DNA of 64,000 bases from Streptomyces phaeofaciens. Its GTDB lineage: Bacteria; Actinomycetota; Actinomycetes; Streptomycetales; Streptomycetaceae. Of the stretch, positions 7,911 to 18,154 are shown piece after piece (the stretch's first letter is position 1; the number at the start of each line of letters is the position of its first letter). The position numbers were made by a program, and so were the translations under genes. The notes below the pieces were generated by a model that ran no database searches, was not told the origin of the DNA, and saw only the letters and a list, made by a program, of their open reading frames with translations. Location of the stretch: assembly GCF_014648915.1 (NCBI RefSeq), contig NZ_BMSA01000024.1:117741-181740 (forward strand), in the 5' to 3' direction.

Positions 7911-8652
7911 GCATTCCGCCGTCGACCGGCACCATCAGGCCCGTCAGATAGGAGGCGGCGGGCGACAGCAGGAACGCGGCGGTCCGCCCGAACTCGTCCG
8001 CGGTCCCGTACCGCCGCAGCGGGATCCGGGACTCGTTCGCGGCCCGGGTGGCCTCCGGGTCGGCGGACATCGCGTCCAGCTCCCGCACGCGATCCGTGTC
8101 GATCCGTGCCGGAAGCAGCCCGACCACCCGGATCCCCCGCGGCCCCAACTCGTCCGCCAGCGACTTCGCGAAGCCCGCGAGACCCGGCCGCAGCCCGTTG
8201 GAGATCGTCAGTCCGGGAATTGGCTCATGCACCGACCCGGACAGCACGAAACCGATCACACCGCCGGCGTCCAGCTCGGCCGCGGCGGCCCGCGCCAGAC
8301 GGACCGCCCCGAGGAACACCGACTCGAACGCGGCCTGCCACTGCTCGTCCGTGTTGTCCGCGACGAACCCGGGCGGCGGCCCGCCCACACTCACCAGCAC
8401 CCCGTCGAACCCGCCGAAGGCCTCCCGCGCGGCGGCGATCAGCCGTGCCGCCGCCGCGGGGTCGGCGTTGTCGACGGCGACGCCGACCGCGTTCGGCCCC
8501 AGCGCGGCCGCCGCGTCGGCGACCCGCTGCTCGTCCCGTCCGGTCAGCACGACCCGCGCGCCGTCCGCGACCAGCTCGCGCGCGGCGGCGTTGCCGAGGC
8601 CGCGGGTCGCTCCGGTGACGACGTACACCCGGTCCTTCAGTCCAAGATCCAT
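7897..8652 (-). CDS. short-chain dehydrogenase/reductase
   Basis: 251 residues with a Rossmann fold. The NAD(P) motif TGATRGLG is near residue 13. The usual serine and YxxxK catalytic pattern is altered: the segment is SGSVHEPIPGLTISNGLRPG, so the position of the catalytic tyrosine is occupied by asparagine, as in some atypical SDRs often annotated as oxidoreductases. The C-terminus YLTGLMVPVDGGMRHGF is standard. The gene starts 5 bp before the GH15 stop, so they share a transcript. Reaction unknown. Confidence 0.82.
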   Translation of the reverse strand: MDLGLKDRVYVVTGATRGLGNAAARELVADGARVVLTGRDEQRVADAAAALGPNAVGVAVDNADPAAAARLIAAAREAFGGFDGVLVSVGGPPPGFVADNTDEQWQAAFESVFLGAVRLARAAAAELDAGGVIGFVLSGSVHEPIPGLTISNGLRPGLAGFAKSLADELGPRGIRVVGLLPARIDTDRVRELDAMSADPEATRAANESRIPLRRYGTADEFGRTAAFLLSPAASYLTGLMVPVDGGMRHGF

Positions 8653-8657
8653 GGCCC

Positions 8658-10445
8658 CTATCCTGCCTCCTCGCCGCCGAACAGGGCGAGGGCGGTGTTC
8701 ACCAGGCCGATGTGGCTGAAAGCCTGCGGGAAGTTGCCGAGGTGGCGGCCGGCGGCGGGGTCGTACTCCTCCGGCAGCAGGCCCACGTCGTTGGCCAGGC
8801 CCACCAGCCGCTCGAACAGCTCCCGCGCCTCCTTCGTACGGCCCGTCAGGTGCAGGGCGTCGGCGAGCCAGAACGAGCAGGCGAGGAAGGTGCCCTCGTC
8901 GCCCGGCAGGCCGTCGACGGGCGTGCCGTCGGTGCTGTACCGGCGCACCAGACCCCGGTGGCCCAGCTCGGCGCCGATCGCGTCGACCGTGCCGACGACC
9001 CGCGGGTCGTCCGGCGGCAGGAAGCCGACGCGCGGGATGAGCAGCAGGGAGGCGTCCAGTTCGAGCGAACCGTAGGACTGGGTGAAGGTGTTGCGCCGCC
9101 GGTCGAAGCCCTTCTCGCACACCTCCAGGTGCACCTCGTCGCGCAGCGCCCGCCATCCGGCCAGGTCCCCGGCCAGTTCCGGGTTCTCCTCCAGGGCGCG
9201 TACGGCCCGGTCGGCGGCCACCCACACCATCACCTTGGAGTGGACGAACTGGCGCCGGCCGCCGCGCACCTCCCACAGCCCCTCGTCCGGCTCCCGCCAG
9301 TTCCCGGCCAGCCACTTCATCAGCGCGCACTGCACCGCCCAGGCGTGCGGTGTGGCCGGCAGACCCGAGCGGCGGCCCAGCGACAGACTGTCCATGACCT
9401 CGCCGTAGACGTCCAGCTGGAGCTGGTTCACGGCCTCGTTGCCGATGCGTACGGGCACGGAGTCGGCGTGTCCGGCCAGCCAGGACAGTTCGAACTCGGG
9501 CAGCCGGCGTTCGCCCGCCAGCCCGTACATGATCTGGAGGTCGGCGGGGTCGCCGGCCACGGCGCGCAGCAGCCAGTCCCGCCAGTCCCGAGCCTCCTCC
9601 TGGTAGCCCGCGGCCAGCAGGGCGTTCAGGGCGAGGGTGGCGTCGCGCAGCCAGCAGTAGCGGTAGTCCCAGTTGCGCACCCCGCCCGGCTCCTCGGGCA
9701 GGGAGGTGGTGGGGGCGGCGACGATTCCGCCGGTGGGCCGGTAGGTGAGGGCCTTGAGGGTGATCAGGGAGCGCACGACGGTGTCCCGGTGGGGGCCGTC
9801 GTAGCGGCACCGCGCGGCCCACGCCTGCCAGTCCTCGACGCTGACGCGCAGGGCCTCGCGCGGGTCGACGAGGGGCGGGCGGGGTTCGTGCGAGGGGTGC
9901 CAGGTGAGCACGAACGCGACCGACTCGCCCGGGCCGACGGTGAACTCCGAGTGGGTCGCGAAGTCCTCGCCCCAGGTCCGCACGGGCGGTTCGCTGCGCA
10001 GCCAGACGGCGTCCGGTCCGGCGACGGCCACCCGGTGGCCGTCGGACCGGCGCATCCAGGGGACGACCGAGCCGTAGTCGAAGCGCAGCCGCAGCCGGCT
10101 GTGCATCGTGACCCGGCCGCGCAGTCCCTCGACGACGCGTACGACGTCGGGGGCGCGGTCGCGCTGCGGCATCAGGTCGGTGACCCGGACCGCTCCCTCG
10201 GGGGTCTCCCACTCCGTGTCCAGCACGAGGGTGTCGGGGCGGTAGGCGCGCCGGGTGCAGGGGCCGTCGACGCCCTTGGGAGCGATGCGCCAGTGGCCGT
10301 TCTCCTCGTCGCCGAGGAGGCGGGCGAAGCAGGCGGCGGAGTCGAAGCGGGGCAGGCAGAGCCAGTCGACGGAGCCGTCCGTGCCGACCAGGGCGGCGGT
10401 CTGTTCGTCGCCGATGAGCGCGTAGTCCTCGATGCGGGGGTGCAC
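8658..10445 (-). CDS. glycoside hydrolase family 15 protein (glucoamylase/trehalase type)
   Basis: 595 residues, no signal peptide. The N-terminal beta domain starts IEDYALIGDEQTAALVGTDG. The (alpha/alpha)6 domain carries the GH15 hallmark NWDYRYCWLRD near residue 262 and GNEAVNQLQLDVYGEVMDSL downstream. This layout is shared by cytoplasmic actinobacterial glucoamylase-like enzymes and the GH15 acid trehalases, so the substrate is an alpha-glucoside, possibly trehalose. The GTG at 10445 fits the family N-terminus but has only a weak ribosome-binding site. Cotranscribed with the SDR gene. Confidence 0.88.
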   Translation of the reverse strand: MHPRIEDYALIGDEQTAALVGTDGSVDWLCLPRFDSAACFARLLGDEENGHWRIAPKGVDGPCTRRAYRPDTLVLDTEWETPEGAVRVTDLMPQRDRAPDVVRVVEGLRGRVTMHSRLRLRFDYGSVVPWMRRSDGHRVAVAGPDAVWLRSEPPVRTWGEDFATHSEFTVGPGESVAFVLTWHPSHEPRPPLVDPREALRVSVEDWQAWAARCRYDGPHRDTVVRSLITLKALTYRPTGGIVAAPTTSLPEEPGGVRNWDYRYCWLRDATLALNALLAAGYQEEARDWRDWLLRAVAGDPADLQIMYGLAGERRLPEFELSWLAGHADSVPVRIGNEAVNQLQLDVYGEVMDSLSLGRRSGLPATPHAWAVQCALMKWLAGNWREPDEGLWEVRGGRRQFVHSKVMVWVAADRAVRALEENPELAGDLAGWRALRDEVHLEVCEKGFDRRRNTFTQSYGSLELDASLLLIPRVGFLPPDDPRVVGTVDAIGAELGHRGLVRRYSTDGTPVDGLPGDEGTFLACSFWLADALHLTGRTKEARELFERLVGLANDVGLLPEEYDPAAGRHLGNFPQAFSHIGLVNTALALFGGEEAG

Positions 10446-10566
10446 GGGGTTGCGGGTTCCCGCCGGAGGCCCGGGGCAATCAGGGTGGGGCCGGGCGGGT
10501 GACGGCGCACCCGCGGGCCGCGTGACCGCCTCGGGAGCCGCCCGCGTCCCACCGGCGGGGGCGCGC

Positions 10567-11361
10567 TCACACCGGAGCCGGTGCCTCTTCCCTGCGGTCC
10601 TGCGCGACGGCCGCCGCCGCACGGTCCCGGCGTTCGCGGCGGACCAGGACGAACCAGCCCACGGGGACGCCCGCGGCGAACAGCCACCACTGGATGGCGT
10701 AGGCGTAGTTCAGCGCGGCGTCCTCGTCGCCGGGGGTGCCGATCGGCTCGGGGGTGTCGCCCTTCGGCTCGGGCGCGGTCTGCGCGATGTAGCCGCCGAG
10801 CACCTCGGCACCGAGACGCTCGGCCTCCCGCTCGCTGTTGATCAGCATGATCTGCCGGTCCGGCAGCCCCTGGAGGTTCTTGATGCCGCTCGCCGCGGTC
10901 GTCTCGTCCGGCATCAGCCGGCCGGTGACGGTGACCTTCCCGGCGGGCGGCGCGGGGATCTTCGGGAACGCGGTCTGGCTCGGGCCGTCCGCCGGGATCC
11001 AGCCGCGGTTGACCATCAGCACCTTGCCGTCCGTCAGCACCAACGGGGTCAGGACGTGGAAGCCGACCTCCTCGTCGGAGTTGACCCGGCGCCGGACGAC
11101 GACCTCGTGCGCGGTGTCGAAGGTGCCCGTCGCCGTGACGCGCCGGTACCGCTCGTCGCGGCTGACGGTGTGTCCCGGGGACGTCATCCGCTCCACGGGT
11201 ACCGGCGTCGCGTGCAGCGCGTCGGAGACGAGCTGGTTGCGCGCGGTGCGCTCCTCGTAGCGGTGCATCTGCCAGAAGCCCAGCCGGATCATCGTGGGGA
11301 TCAGGAGGAGGGCGACCAGCGTGAGGATCACCCACTGCCGGGACAACAGGAAGCGGTACAC
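10567..11361 (-). CDS. SURF1 family cytochrome-oxidase assembly protein
   Basis: 264 residues with the SURF1 topology: an N-terminal helix (WVILTLVALLLIPTMIRLGF) followed by WQMHRYEER, a periplasmic domain with the family motif VLMVNRGWIPAD, and a C-terminal helix WWLFAAGVPVGWFVLVRRER. SURF1 proteins assist haem a insertion into aa3-type oxidase. A charged tail ends the protein. Monocistronic between the GH15 gene and a small Zn protein gene, on the same strand. Confidence 0.88.
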   Translation of the reverse strand: MYRFLLSRQWVILTLVALLLIPTMIRLGFWQMHRYEERTARNQLVSDALHATPVPVERMTSPGHTVSRDERYRRVTATGTFDTAHEVVVRRRVNSDEEVGFHVLTPLVLTDGKVLMVNRGWIPADGPSQTAFPKIPAPPAGKVTVTGRLMPDETTAASGIKNLQGLPDRQIMLINSEREAERLGAEVLGGYIAQTAPEPKGDTPEPIGTPGDEDAALNYAYAIQWWLFAAGVPVGWFVLVRRERRDRAAAAVAQDRREEAPAPV

Positions 11362-11431
11362 CCCACGACCGTACCTCCCGGCCGCGGGGCGCTCTCAGCG
11401 GGGTACCGGCAGGGGGACACCGGCGGGGGAC

Positions 11432-11665
11432 TCAGACGCGGTCGACGATGCCCGCCCTCCCTTCCGCCCGCGCGCAGTGGGCGCCGCAGTACCAGTGGCC
11501 CTCGACCTCGACGCCCTGGCCGATGATCTGGACCCGGCAGTGCTCGCAGATCGGGGCCATGCGATGGATCGCACAGGAGAAGCAGTCGAAGACGTGCACC
11601 GCGCCCTGCGCGTGCACCTCGAAGGTCATTCCGTAGTCATTGCCGCATACTTCGCATCTCGCCAT
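11432..11665 (-). CDS. small cysteine-rich Zn-binding protein
   Basis: 77 residues with CxxC-type pairs: CEVCGNDYG, FDCFSCAIHR, CEHCRVQIIG and WYCGAHCAR, arranged like a treble zinc ribbon or metallothionein-like fold. It is small, conserved in Streptomyces and probably cytoplasmic. No enzyme motif. The role is unknown; a structural Zn protein or metal buffer is possible. Confidence 0.75.
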   Translation of the reverse strand: MARCEVCGNDYGMTFEVHAQGAVHVFDCFSCAIHRMAPICEHCRVQIIGQGVEVEGHWYCGAHCARAEGRAGIVDRV

Positions 11666-11746
11666 GCGCCACAGGGTGAGCCGTCGCCCCGCGCGCGGGC
11701 GAGCGGGGCGTGGGCGAGTCGCGCGGCAATCACCCGGACGTACGGG

Positions 11747-12841
11747 TCACCCGGCGGCGGACGCGGCGTCCCCCGCCGGGAGCGGGCCGTCCTCCGCCGG
11801 GCGCGCGCTCTCTCCCGCCGCGGGCGCCGTGTCTCCCGCCGCGGGCTCGACGTCTCGCAGCAACTGCCCGAACGCCGCCTCGTCGACCACCGGCGTCCCG
11901 AACTGGCGGGCCTTCAGCACCTTCGAGGTGGCCGAGTCGGGGTCGTTGGTGACCAGCAGACTGGTCAGCCGGGACAGGCTCGTCGCCACATGCAGGCCCG
12001 CCTCGGTCGCCCGGTCCTCCAGCAGTTCGCGGTCGACGGACGTGTCACCGGAGAAGGCGACCCGCATGCCCTGTTTGAGCCTTTTGCCGTCTTCGTACCG
12101 CCCCGGGTTGGGATATGGGCACGCGGGCCGCTTGCGGGACGCCCGCCAACTGGTCGGCCGGTACCCGCCGCCGTACCCCCCGTACCCGCCCCGGCCGCCG
12201 GCCTGCTGCCCGATCCGGGGCGCCGGCCGGTCGTGCCACTCGGTCAGCGGCCGGCACTCGTGCAGCGGCAGCCGGACCCCGCCCGCCGCCGCGGCCCGCA
12301 GACTCGGCCGGAACGCCTCCGCGAGCACACGCGCGTCGTCCAGCGCATGGTGCGCCCGCTGCTGGACGACGCCGAAGTGGGCCGCCAGCGACTCCAGCTT
12401 GTGGTTGGGCAGCGGCAGCCGCAGCTCCTTGGAGAGCGCGATGGTGCACAGCCGCTGGCGCACCGGGGCCTCGCGCTCCGCGCGCGCGTACTCCCGCGCG
12501 ATCATCTGCCAGTCGAAGACCGCGTTGTGCGCGACGAGCACCCGGCCCGCGAGCCGCTCCGCGAACTCCTCGGCCACCTCCCCGAACAGGGGGGCGCCCT
12601 CCAGTACGTCGCTCGTCAGACCGTGGATCCACACCGGGCCCGGGTCGCGCTCCGGGTTGACCAGCGTGTACCAGTGGTCCTCGACCTCGCCGCGCGCGTC
12701 CAGCCGGTAGACGGCGGCGGAGATGATCCGGTCGTCCCGGGCCAGGCCGGTGGTCTCCACGTCGACGACCGCGTACCCCTGCGGATACGCCGCCGGCCAC
12801 TCCGTGGCGGAGGACGCTGTGGTCGTACGGTCTTCGAGCAT
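11747..12841 (-). CDS. DEDDh 3'-5' exonuclease with C-terminal BRCT domain
   Basis: 364 residues. The exonuclease domain (about 18-180) shows all DEDDh motifs: VVDVETTGL, HNAVFDWQMIAREYA and HHALDDARVLAE. After a glycine/tyrosine-rich linker, a BRCT-like domain covers about 255-335 (GMRVAFSGDTSVDRELLEDR to FGTPVVDEAAF). The tail is proline/alanine-rich and repetitive (PAAGDTAPAAGE). It resembles the DNA polymerase III epsilon-like exonucleases common in actinobacteria and probably acts in DNA repair or nucleic-acid turnover. The ATG at 12841 lacks a strong ribosome-binding site; the frame is open further upstream. Confidence 0.85.
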   Translation of the reverse strand: MLEDRTTTASSATEWPAAYPQGYAVVDVETTGLARDDRIISAAVYRLDARGEVEDHWYTLVNPERDPGPVWIHGLTSDVLEGAPLFGEVAEEFAERLAGRVLVAHNAVFDWQMIAREYARAEREAPVRQRLCTIALSKELRLPLPNHKLESLAAHFGVVQQRAHHALDDARVLAEAFRPSLRAAAAGGVRLPLHECRPLTEWHDRPAPRIGQQAGGRGGYGGYGGGYRPTSWRASRKRPACPYPNPGRYEDGKRLKQGMRVAFSGDTSVDRELLEDRATEAGLHVATSLSRLTSLLVTNDPDSATSKVLKARQFGTPVVDEAAFGQLLRDVEPAAGDTAPAAGESARPAEDGPLPAGDAASAAG

Positions 12842-13177
12842 GGTCAATGAGGATACGGGGCCGCACTGACACCCCGTCGCACACGCCCCGGGGAAGGGCA
12901 CGCCGGAAGACCGGTGAGACGTACGGGAGTTCGCGTCAGGGCGCGTGTGTGTACGAATGAAAGACACGCGCGCGTGCACGTGCGTGTACCAGACGGTCAG
13001 CCCCGAGCGGCCACCAGGTCCCCCGCGGCCAGGGCCCTGAGCGCACGCGCGCGTGCCGCGAACGCGGTGTCCGGCTCACCGGTGCTTCGCCGGTAGCGCC
13101 ACAGCGCGTCGGGGGCGCCCGGCCGGGGCGCGCGCCGTACCACCGCGACCTCGCCGCGGGGTGCGACGCTCCGTCGT
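12842..13177. other. intergenic, no gene seen; alternating purine-pyrimidine tract
   Basis: 336 bp between divergent genes. Bases 12965-12990 alternate strictly between purine and pyrimidine (ACACGCGCGCGTGCACGTGC and onward), with a similar shorter run about 30 bp upstream. Such tracts can form left-handed DNA. No supported coding sequence. Confidence 0.5.
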
Positions 13178-13948
13178 GTGACGGAACACGAGAGGGATCA
13201 CGAGGGGGATCGCAAGGGGGATCACGAGGGGGGACCCGACCCGGTGCCCGGCCACGGCGAGGCGCACGGGGGCACCCTCGGGTCCCGCCTGAACTGGCTG
13301 CGGGCCGCCGTCCTCGGCGCCAACGACGGCATCGTCTCCACCGCGGGCCTCGTCGTCGGCGTGGCGGGCGCGACGGCCGACCGTTCGGCGCTGCTGACGG
13401 CCGGCCTGGCCGGTCTGCTGGCCGGGTCGATGTCCATGGCGGCGGGGGAGTACGTCTCCGTGTCGACCCAGCGCGACTCCGAGAAGGCCGCGATCGCGCA
13501 GGAGCGGCGGGAACTGCGTGAGCAGCCGGAGGCCGAACTCGAGGAACTGACCGGGCTGCTGGAGGAGCGGGGCCTCACCCGCGAGGTGGCCCGCGAGGCC
13601 GCCGTCCAGCTCACGGAGCGCGACGCACTGAGGGCCCACGCGCGCGTGGAGCTGGGCATCGACCCCGACGACCTCACCAACCCCTGGCACGCGGCCTGGG
13701 CGAGCTTCCTCGCGTTCACGGCGGGTGCCCTGCTGCCGCTCCTCGCGATCGTCCTTCCCCCGTCCGGCCTGCGCCTGCCCGTGACCGTCGTCTCGGTCCT
13801 GCTCGCCCTGGCCTGCACCGGCTGGAGCAGCGCCCGCCTGGGCGCGGCGGCCCCGGGACGAGCGGTGCTGCGGAACGTGGCGGGCGGCGCACTGGCGATG
13901 GGGGTGACGTACGGGGTGGGGGTGCTGTTGGGGGCGGCGGGGGTGTGA
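13178..13948 (+). CDS. VIT1/CCC1 family transporter (Fe2+/Mn2+ type)
   Basis: 256 residues. A charged, repetitive N-terminus (HERDHEGDRKGDHEGG) leads to a VIT1 core with LRAAVLGANDGIVSTAGLVV near residue 42 and SMAAGEYVSVSTQRDSEKAA near 88. A cytoplasmic helical hairpin and three more membrane helices follow. VIT1/CCC1 proteins export Fe2+ or Mn2+ from the cytosol. The N-terminal repeat is built of 12-bp units with GATC at 13196, 13208 and 13220. Convergent with the NACHT gene, 8 bp between stops. Confidence 0.87.
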   Translation: MTEHERDHEGDRKGDHEGGPDPVPGHGEAHGGTLGSRLNWLRAAVLGANDGIVSTAGLVVGVAGATADRSALLTAGLAGLLAGSMSMAAGEYVSVSTQRDSEKAAIAQERRELREQPEAELEELTGLLEERGLTREVAREAAVQLTERDALRAHARVELGIDPDDLTNPWHAAWASFLAFTAGALLPLLAIVLPPSGLRLPVTVVSVLLALACTGWSSARLGAAAPGRAVLRNVAGGALAMGVTYGVGVLLGAAGV

Positions 13949-13956
13949 GGTGCGGG

Positions 13957-16900
13957 TCAGGAGGAGATGCGTTTCAGGCGGTCCGCAGGGAGGAGCTCGG
14001 CGCCGCGCAGGTCCAGGTCGGACGTGACATGGACCGTGAGGGTCTCGTGGTCGGCCAGTGGCGTCAGGTCGATCGTTCCACGGCAGCGGGCGATCTTGAG
14101 GGTGCGCAGGTTCGGCAGCTCCTTCAGGGGGTCGAGGCCGGTGGTGAGCTCGCACCCGTGGAGGGCGAGCTCGGCCAGCCCCCGGTGGCGGGTCAGGGCC
14201 TTTGGTGCCACGGCGGGGCTGTCGGCGATCTGAAGGATCTCGATGGAGGGCAACTCCGTCGAACGGGCCAGTTGTTCGGTGTGTGCCGCGCCGGTGACGC
14301 TCAGCCAGTCGAGCCGCGACAGCCGGGACAGTCCGTCGAGCCGGATCCCCTCCGCCTCGCCGAAGAGCCCAAGGCCCGCGAGCGACGGGATCTCGGGAAG
14401 GTCGGCCAGGCGGCGCACGTCCTCCGGCAGGTAGTCCAGCGAGACGTGCCGGAGGTCCCGGAGCCCACCGAGCGGGGTCAGGGACACCCTGGGCGAGAGC
14501 TTGTAGAGGTAGAGGTTCGTCACCGGCAGGTCTGCCAGAGGCGAGAGGTCGCGCACGCCCGCGCAGCCGTCGAGGCCGAGCAGTTCGAGCCGGGTGAGCC
14601 GGGCCAGAGGGGTGAGGTCGTCCACCCCCTCGCCGTTGAGGAACAGCCAGGTCGCGTGCGCGTTCCTCGTGATCACTTCGGGGATGCCCAGGTGTGCCGC
14701 GAGGTGGAAGTGCTCGATGTGCGGGAGCCGTTCGAGCGTGGCCAGCTGCGCCGGTGTCACCACATGGAGGTAGTTGCCCGGGAATCGCGCTCCGGACAGC
14801 ACGGTATCCGCGTACTCCCGTGCGTCGAAGGACCGCCAGCCGACGGAGATCTGGTGAGCCACCCGGAACCTGATGTCCGCCCGGAACCGCGCGACGACCG
14901 CCATCCCCGCCGCCCCGCCCACCAGCGCCGCCGTCCGGACGACGGCCGCCGCCGTCTCCTCGTCCAGCCCCTCCGGTCCCGGCAGCAGCTCCAGCACCAG
15001 CTCGCCGACCTTCGCGAGTTCCTCCGCCTCCGCCAGGCTGCGCGGCGGCATCAGCTCCTCGGCCCGGGACTCGACCTCCCGGCGCACCGCCGGATCCAGT
15101 TCCGGGGCGTGTTCCAGGCTCGCCGCCGCCAGCAGCACCAGCCGATGCCGATGGCGCTGCGCCTTCTCCGCGCGGCGCAGCAACTGCCGTAGCAGACGTG
15201 TGCGTTCCTCCACGCGCGCGTGCCCGACCGCCATGCGGACGACGTCGTCCCACTGGTCGTCGTGCGCGTGGCGCACCAGCACACCGAAGTCGCGGGCCTC
15301 GACGGCCGCCTTCGCGCCGAGGTAGTCCTGGAAGGTGCGGTGGACGAAGTCCACGGAGCCCGGCACCGGCTCGCGCAGCAGCCCGCTGCGGATCAGCAGA
15401 TGGGCGAAGACCTGCTCGGCGTCGCCCTGGTCCCGTACCTGCGGCATCGCGGCCAGCCACTCCTGGAGCAGGGCGACGACCTCGTCCCGCGCGGCCTCCA
15501 CCTGGCCGTTGCGGATCATCCAGTACGCGAGTCGCTGGAGGAGGACGGTCTGCTCCTCACGGGAGAGGACGATGCCCTCGGCCCGCGCGATCTCCCGCTC
15601 CGTGTCCCGTCGTACGAGCAGCATGTCCAGGGCCGCGTCGTACAGCTCCTTGCGCGCGCGGGGCAGGTAGGTGCGCCGGTCCCGGTGCAGGGCGCACAGC
15701 AGCGCGCACATCAGGGGATTGGTCGCGAGCCGGCCGAGGTCCCGGCGGGTCGTCACCGCCTCCGTCAGGCTCTCCTCGTACCGGTCCAGCAGGTCCCGTT
15801 CGGTGTCCGGGGCGCACTCCTCGCGGGCGGCGTCGTGCCAGTGCCGAACGAACGCCCTGATGTCGTCGCGTTCCATCGGCAGCAGCGTGTGCGCGGTGAA
15901 GCCCTGGGGCGCCAGCCAGTCCTCCGGGACCGCCGACGGACGCGTGGTGACCACGTACCGGGCCCGCGGGAAGGCCGTGAGCAGCGACTTCAGCCACTTC
16001 TCCGTGCGCTCGCGCAGACGCTGCGGCACTTCGTCGACGCCGTCCACGAGGACCAGCGCCCGTCCGTCGCCCAGGAGCCCCTCGGCCCAGCCCTGCGGGG
16101 CGCTCAGCGGTACGCCCGACGCGGGGAGGAAGTCCTCCGGCAGCGGGAACCCGTCCGCCGCGGTGAAGGAGCGCAGGCGCAGGACGAACGGTACACAGCG
16201 GTTCCAGTCCGCGAGCTCCGGGCCGAAGGAGCGCCGGGACGCGTTCAGCGCCAGCCACTGCATCAGCGTCGACTTTCCCGAGCCGGCCGGGCCCCGCAGC
16301 ACCAGCCGTCGGCGGTCCGCGAGCGCCTGTTCCACCGTCATGGGCGTCCGCGTCCCGTCGGGCGGGCCCTCACCCGGCGGTGCGTGGTGCCGCTCCGCGG
16401 TCACCGCCAGGCTCAGGTACGCCGTGTCCAGCGGCCACTCCGCGCGCCGCCGGCCGCCGAGGGTGATCCCGAACAGCTCCAGCCGGGAGTGGGTAGCGGC
16501 GACGAAGTCGGCGTACCGCTGCTCGAAGGCGAGGTGGGCCGGCGGCACCGGGTCGGCCCGGTCCCGCAGCAGCGCACCGGTCCGCCGCGTCTGCTCCACC
16601 GCCGCCCGTGCCGCGAACGACGGCTGCGCGGTGAGCTGTTCGACGACATGCGCGCAGCACAGCCGCAGCAGCTCCGTGTAGAGGCCCTGCGCCGCCTCCG
16701 TCAGGTCGTCGACCGGACGCCGCAGCTCGTCCGCGAGCCGTCGGGGGTCGAGGTCCGCCGCGAACAGCCGGCCGGGGGTCAGCTCGCCCGCCGCCGTGAA
16801 CGTGTCCTGGACGGCCGCGACCGCGGCCAGCCGCTCGTGCTCCGGCAGGGACGCGTACCCGTCGGCGATCCGCCCGCCCAGGACCCGTGCCAGCCGGTCC

Positions 16901-17037
16901 GGCCCCGGCCGCCCGGGCAGCGGCCGCACCGGATCCGTCACCAGCCCCGCGCCCGGCTTCGGCGCGAGCACCGACTTCGCGACCGTCGAGACCACCGTCG
17001 ACGCCAGCCGCACCACCACGACCTCGATGCCCTGCAT
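13957..17037 (-). CDS. NACHT NTPase with C-terminal leucine-rich repeats
   Basis: 1026 residues. An N-terminal helical region (1-240) precedes a NACHT domain: Walker A RGPAGSGKSTLMQWL near residue 250, Walker B RALVLVDGVDEVPQRLRERT near 325, sensor-like YVVTTRPSA near 360. Winged-helix and helical regions run to about 780. The last 240 residues are leucine-rich repeats (LTPLARLTRLELLGLDGCAG, LRDLRHVSLDYLPEDVRRLA). The order helical effector/NACHT/LRR is that of bacterial NLR-like STAND proteins, some of which defend against phage; other STAND NTPases regulate transcription or signalling. No recognisable nuclease or TIR effector is seen. The ATG at 17037 was preferred over a start at 17112. 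Confidence 0.85.
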   Translation of the reverse strand: MQGIEVVVVRLASTVVSTVAKSVLAPKPGAGLVTDPVRPLPGRPGPDRLARVLGGRIADGYASLPEHERLAAVAAVQDTFTAAGELTPGRLFAADLDPRRLADELRRPVDDLTEAAQGLYTELLRLCCAHVVEQLTAQPSFAARAAVEQTRRTGALLRDRADPVPPAHLAFEQRYADFVAATHSRLELFGITLGGRRRAEWPLDTAYLSLAVTAERHHAPPGEGPPDGTRTPMTVEQALADRRRLVLRGPAGSGKSTLMQWLALNASRRSFGPELADWNRCVPFVLRLRSFTAADGFPLPEDFLPASGVPLSAPQGWAEGLLGDGRALVLVDGVDEVPQRLRERTEKWLKSLLTAFPRARYVVTTRPSAVPEDWLAPQGFTAHTLLPMERDDIRAFVRHWHDAAREECAPDTERDLLDRYEESLTEAVTTRRDLGRLATNPLMCALLCALHRDRRTYLPRARKELYDAALDMLLVRRDTEREIARAEGIVLSREEQTVLLQRLAYWMIRNGQVEAARDEVVALLQEWLAAMPQVRDQGDAEQVFAHLLIRSGLLREPVPGSVDFVHRTFQDYLGAKAAVEARDFGVLVRHAHDDQWDDVVRMAVGHARVEERTRLLRQLLRRAEKAQRHRHRLVLLAAASLEHAPELDPAVRREVESRAEELMPPRSLAEAEELAKVGELVLELLPGPEGLDEETAAAVVRTAALVGGAAGMAVVARFRADIRFRVAHQISVGWRSFDAREYADTVLSGARFPGNYLHVVTPAQLATLERLPHIEHFHLAAHLGIPEVITRNAHATWLFLNGEGVDDLTPLARLTRLELLGLDGCAGVRDLSPLADLPVTNLYLYKLSPRVSLTPLGGLRDLRHVSLDYLPEDVRRLADLPEIPSLAGLGLFGEAEGIRLDGLSRLSRLDWLSVTGAAHTEQLARSTELPSIEILQIADSPAVAPKALTRHRGLAELALHGCELTTGLDPLKELPNLRTLKIARCRGTIDLTPLADHETLTVHVTSDLDLRGAELLPADRLKRISS

Positions 17038-17188
17038 TTCCGGCCTCCCCCGTCCGCCGTCCCCGGAATCGTAGGCAGGTCCGGTGCGTCCGTTGGCGGA
17101 GATCGCCAACAAGCAAGCGCATCCCCCCGGGAATACTTGTGGGTAACACCGTCTAGCCGGGGCTGACCAGCGGTTCTACGGTGCCCCC

Positions 17189-18150
<962 letters not shown>

Positions 18151-18154
<4 letters not shown>

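Noticed and set aside
12990..13145. Small minus-strand gene between the exonuclease and VIT1 genes
   Set aside because: An apparent frame was lost when bases were recounted; the true frame gives no plausible protein or start.
13076..15460. Long minus-strand frame across the VIT1 and NACHT genes
   Set aside because: Arg/Gly/Pro-rich composition typical of GC-rich shadow frames; two well-recognised proteins occupy the same DNA.
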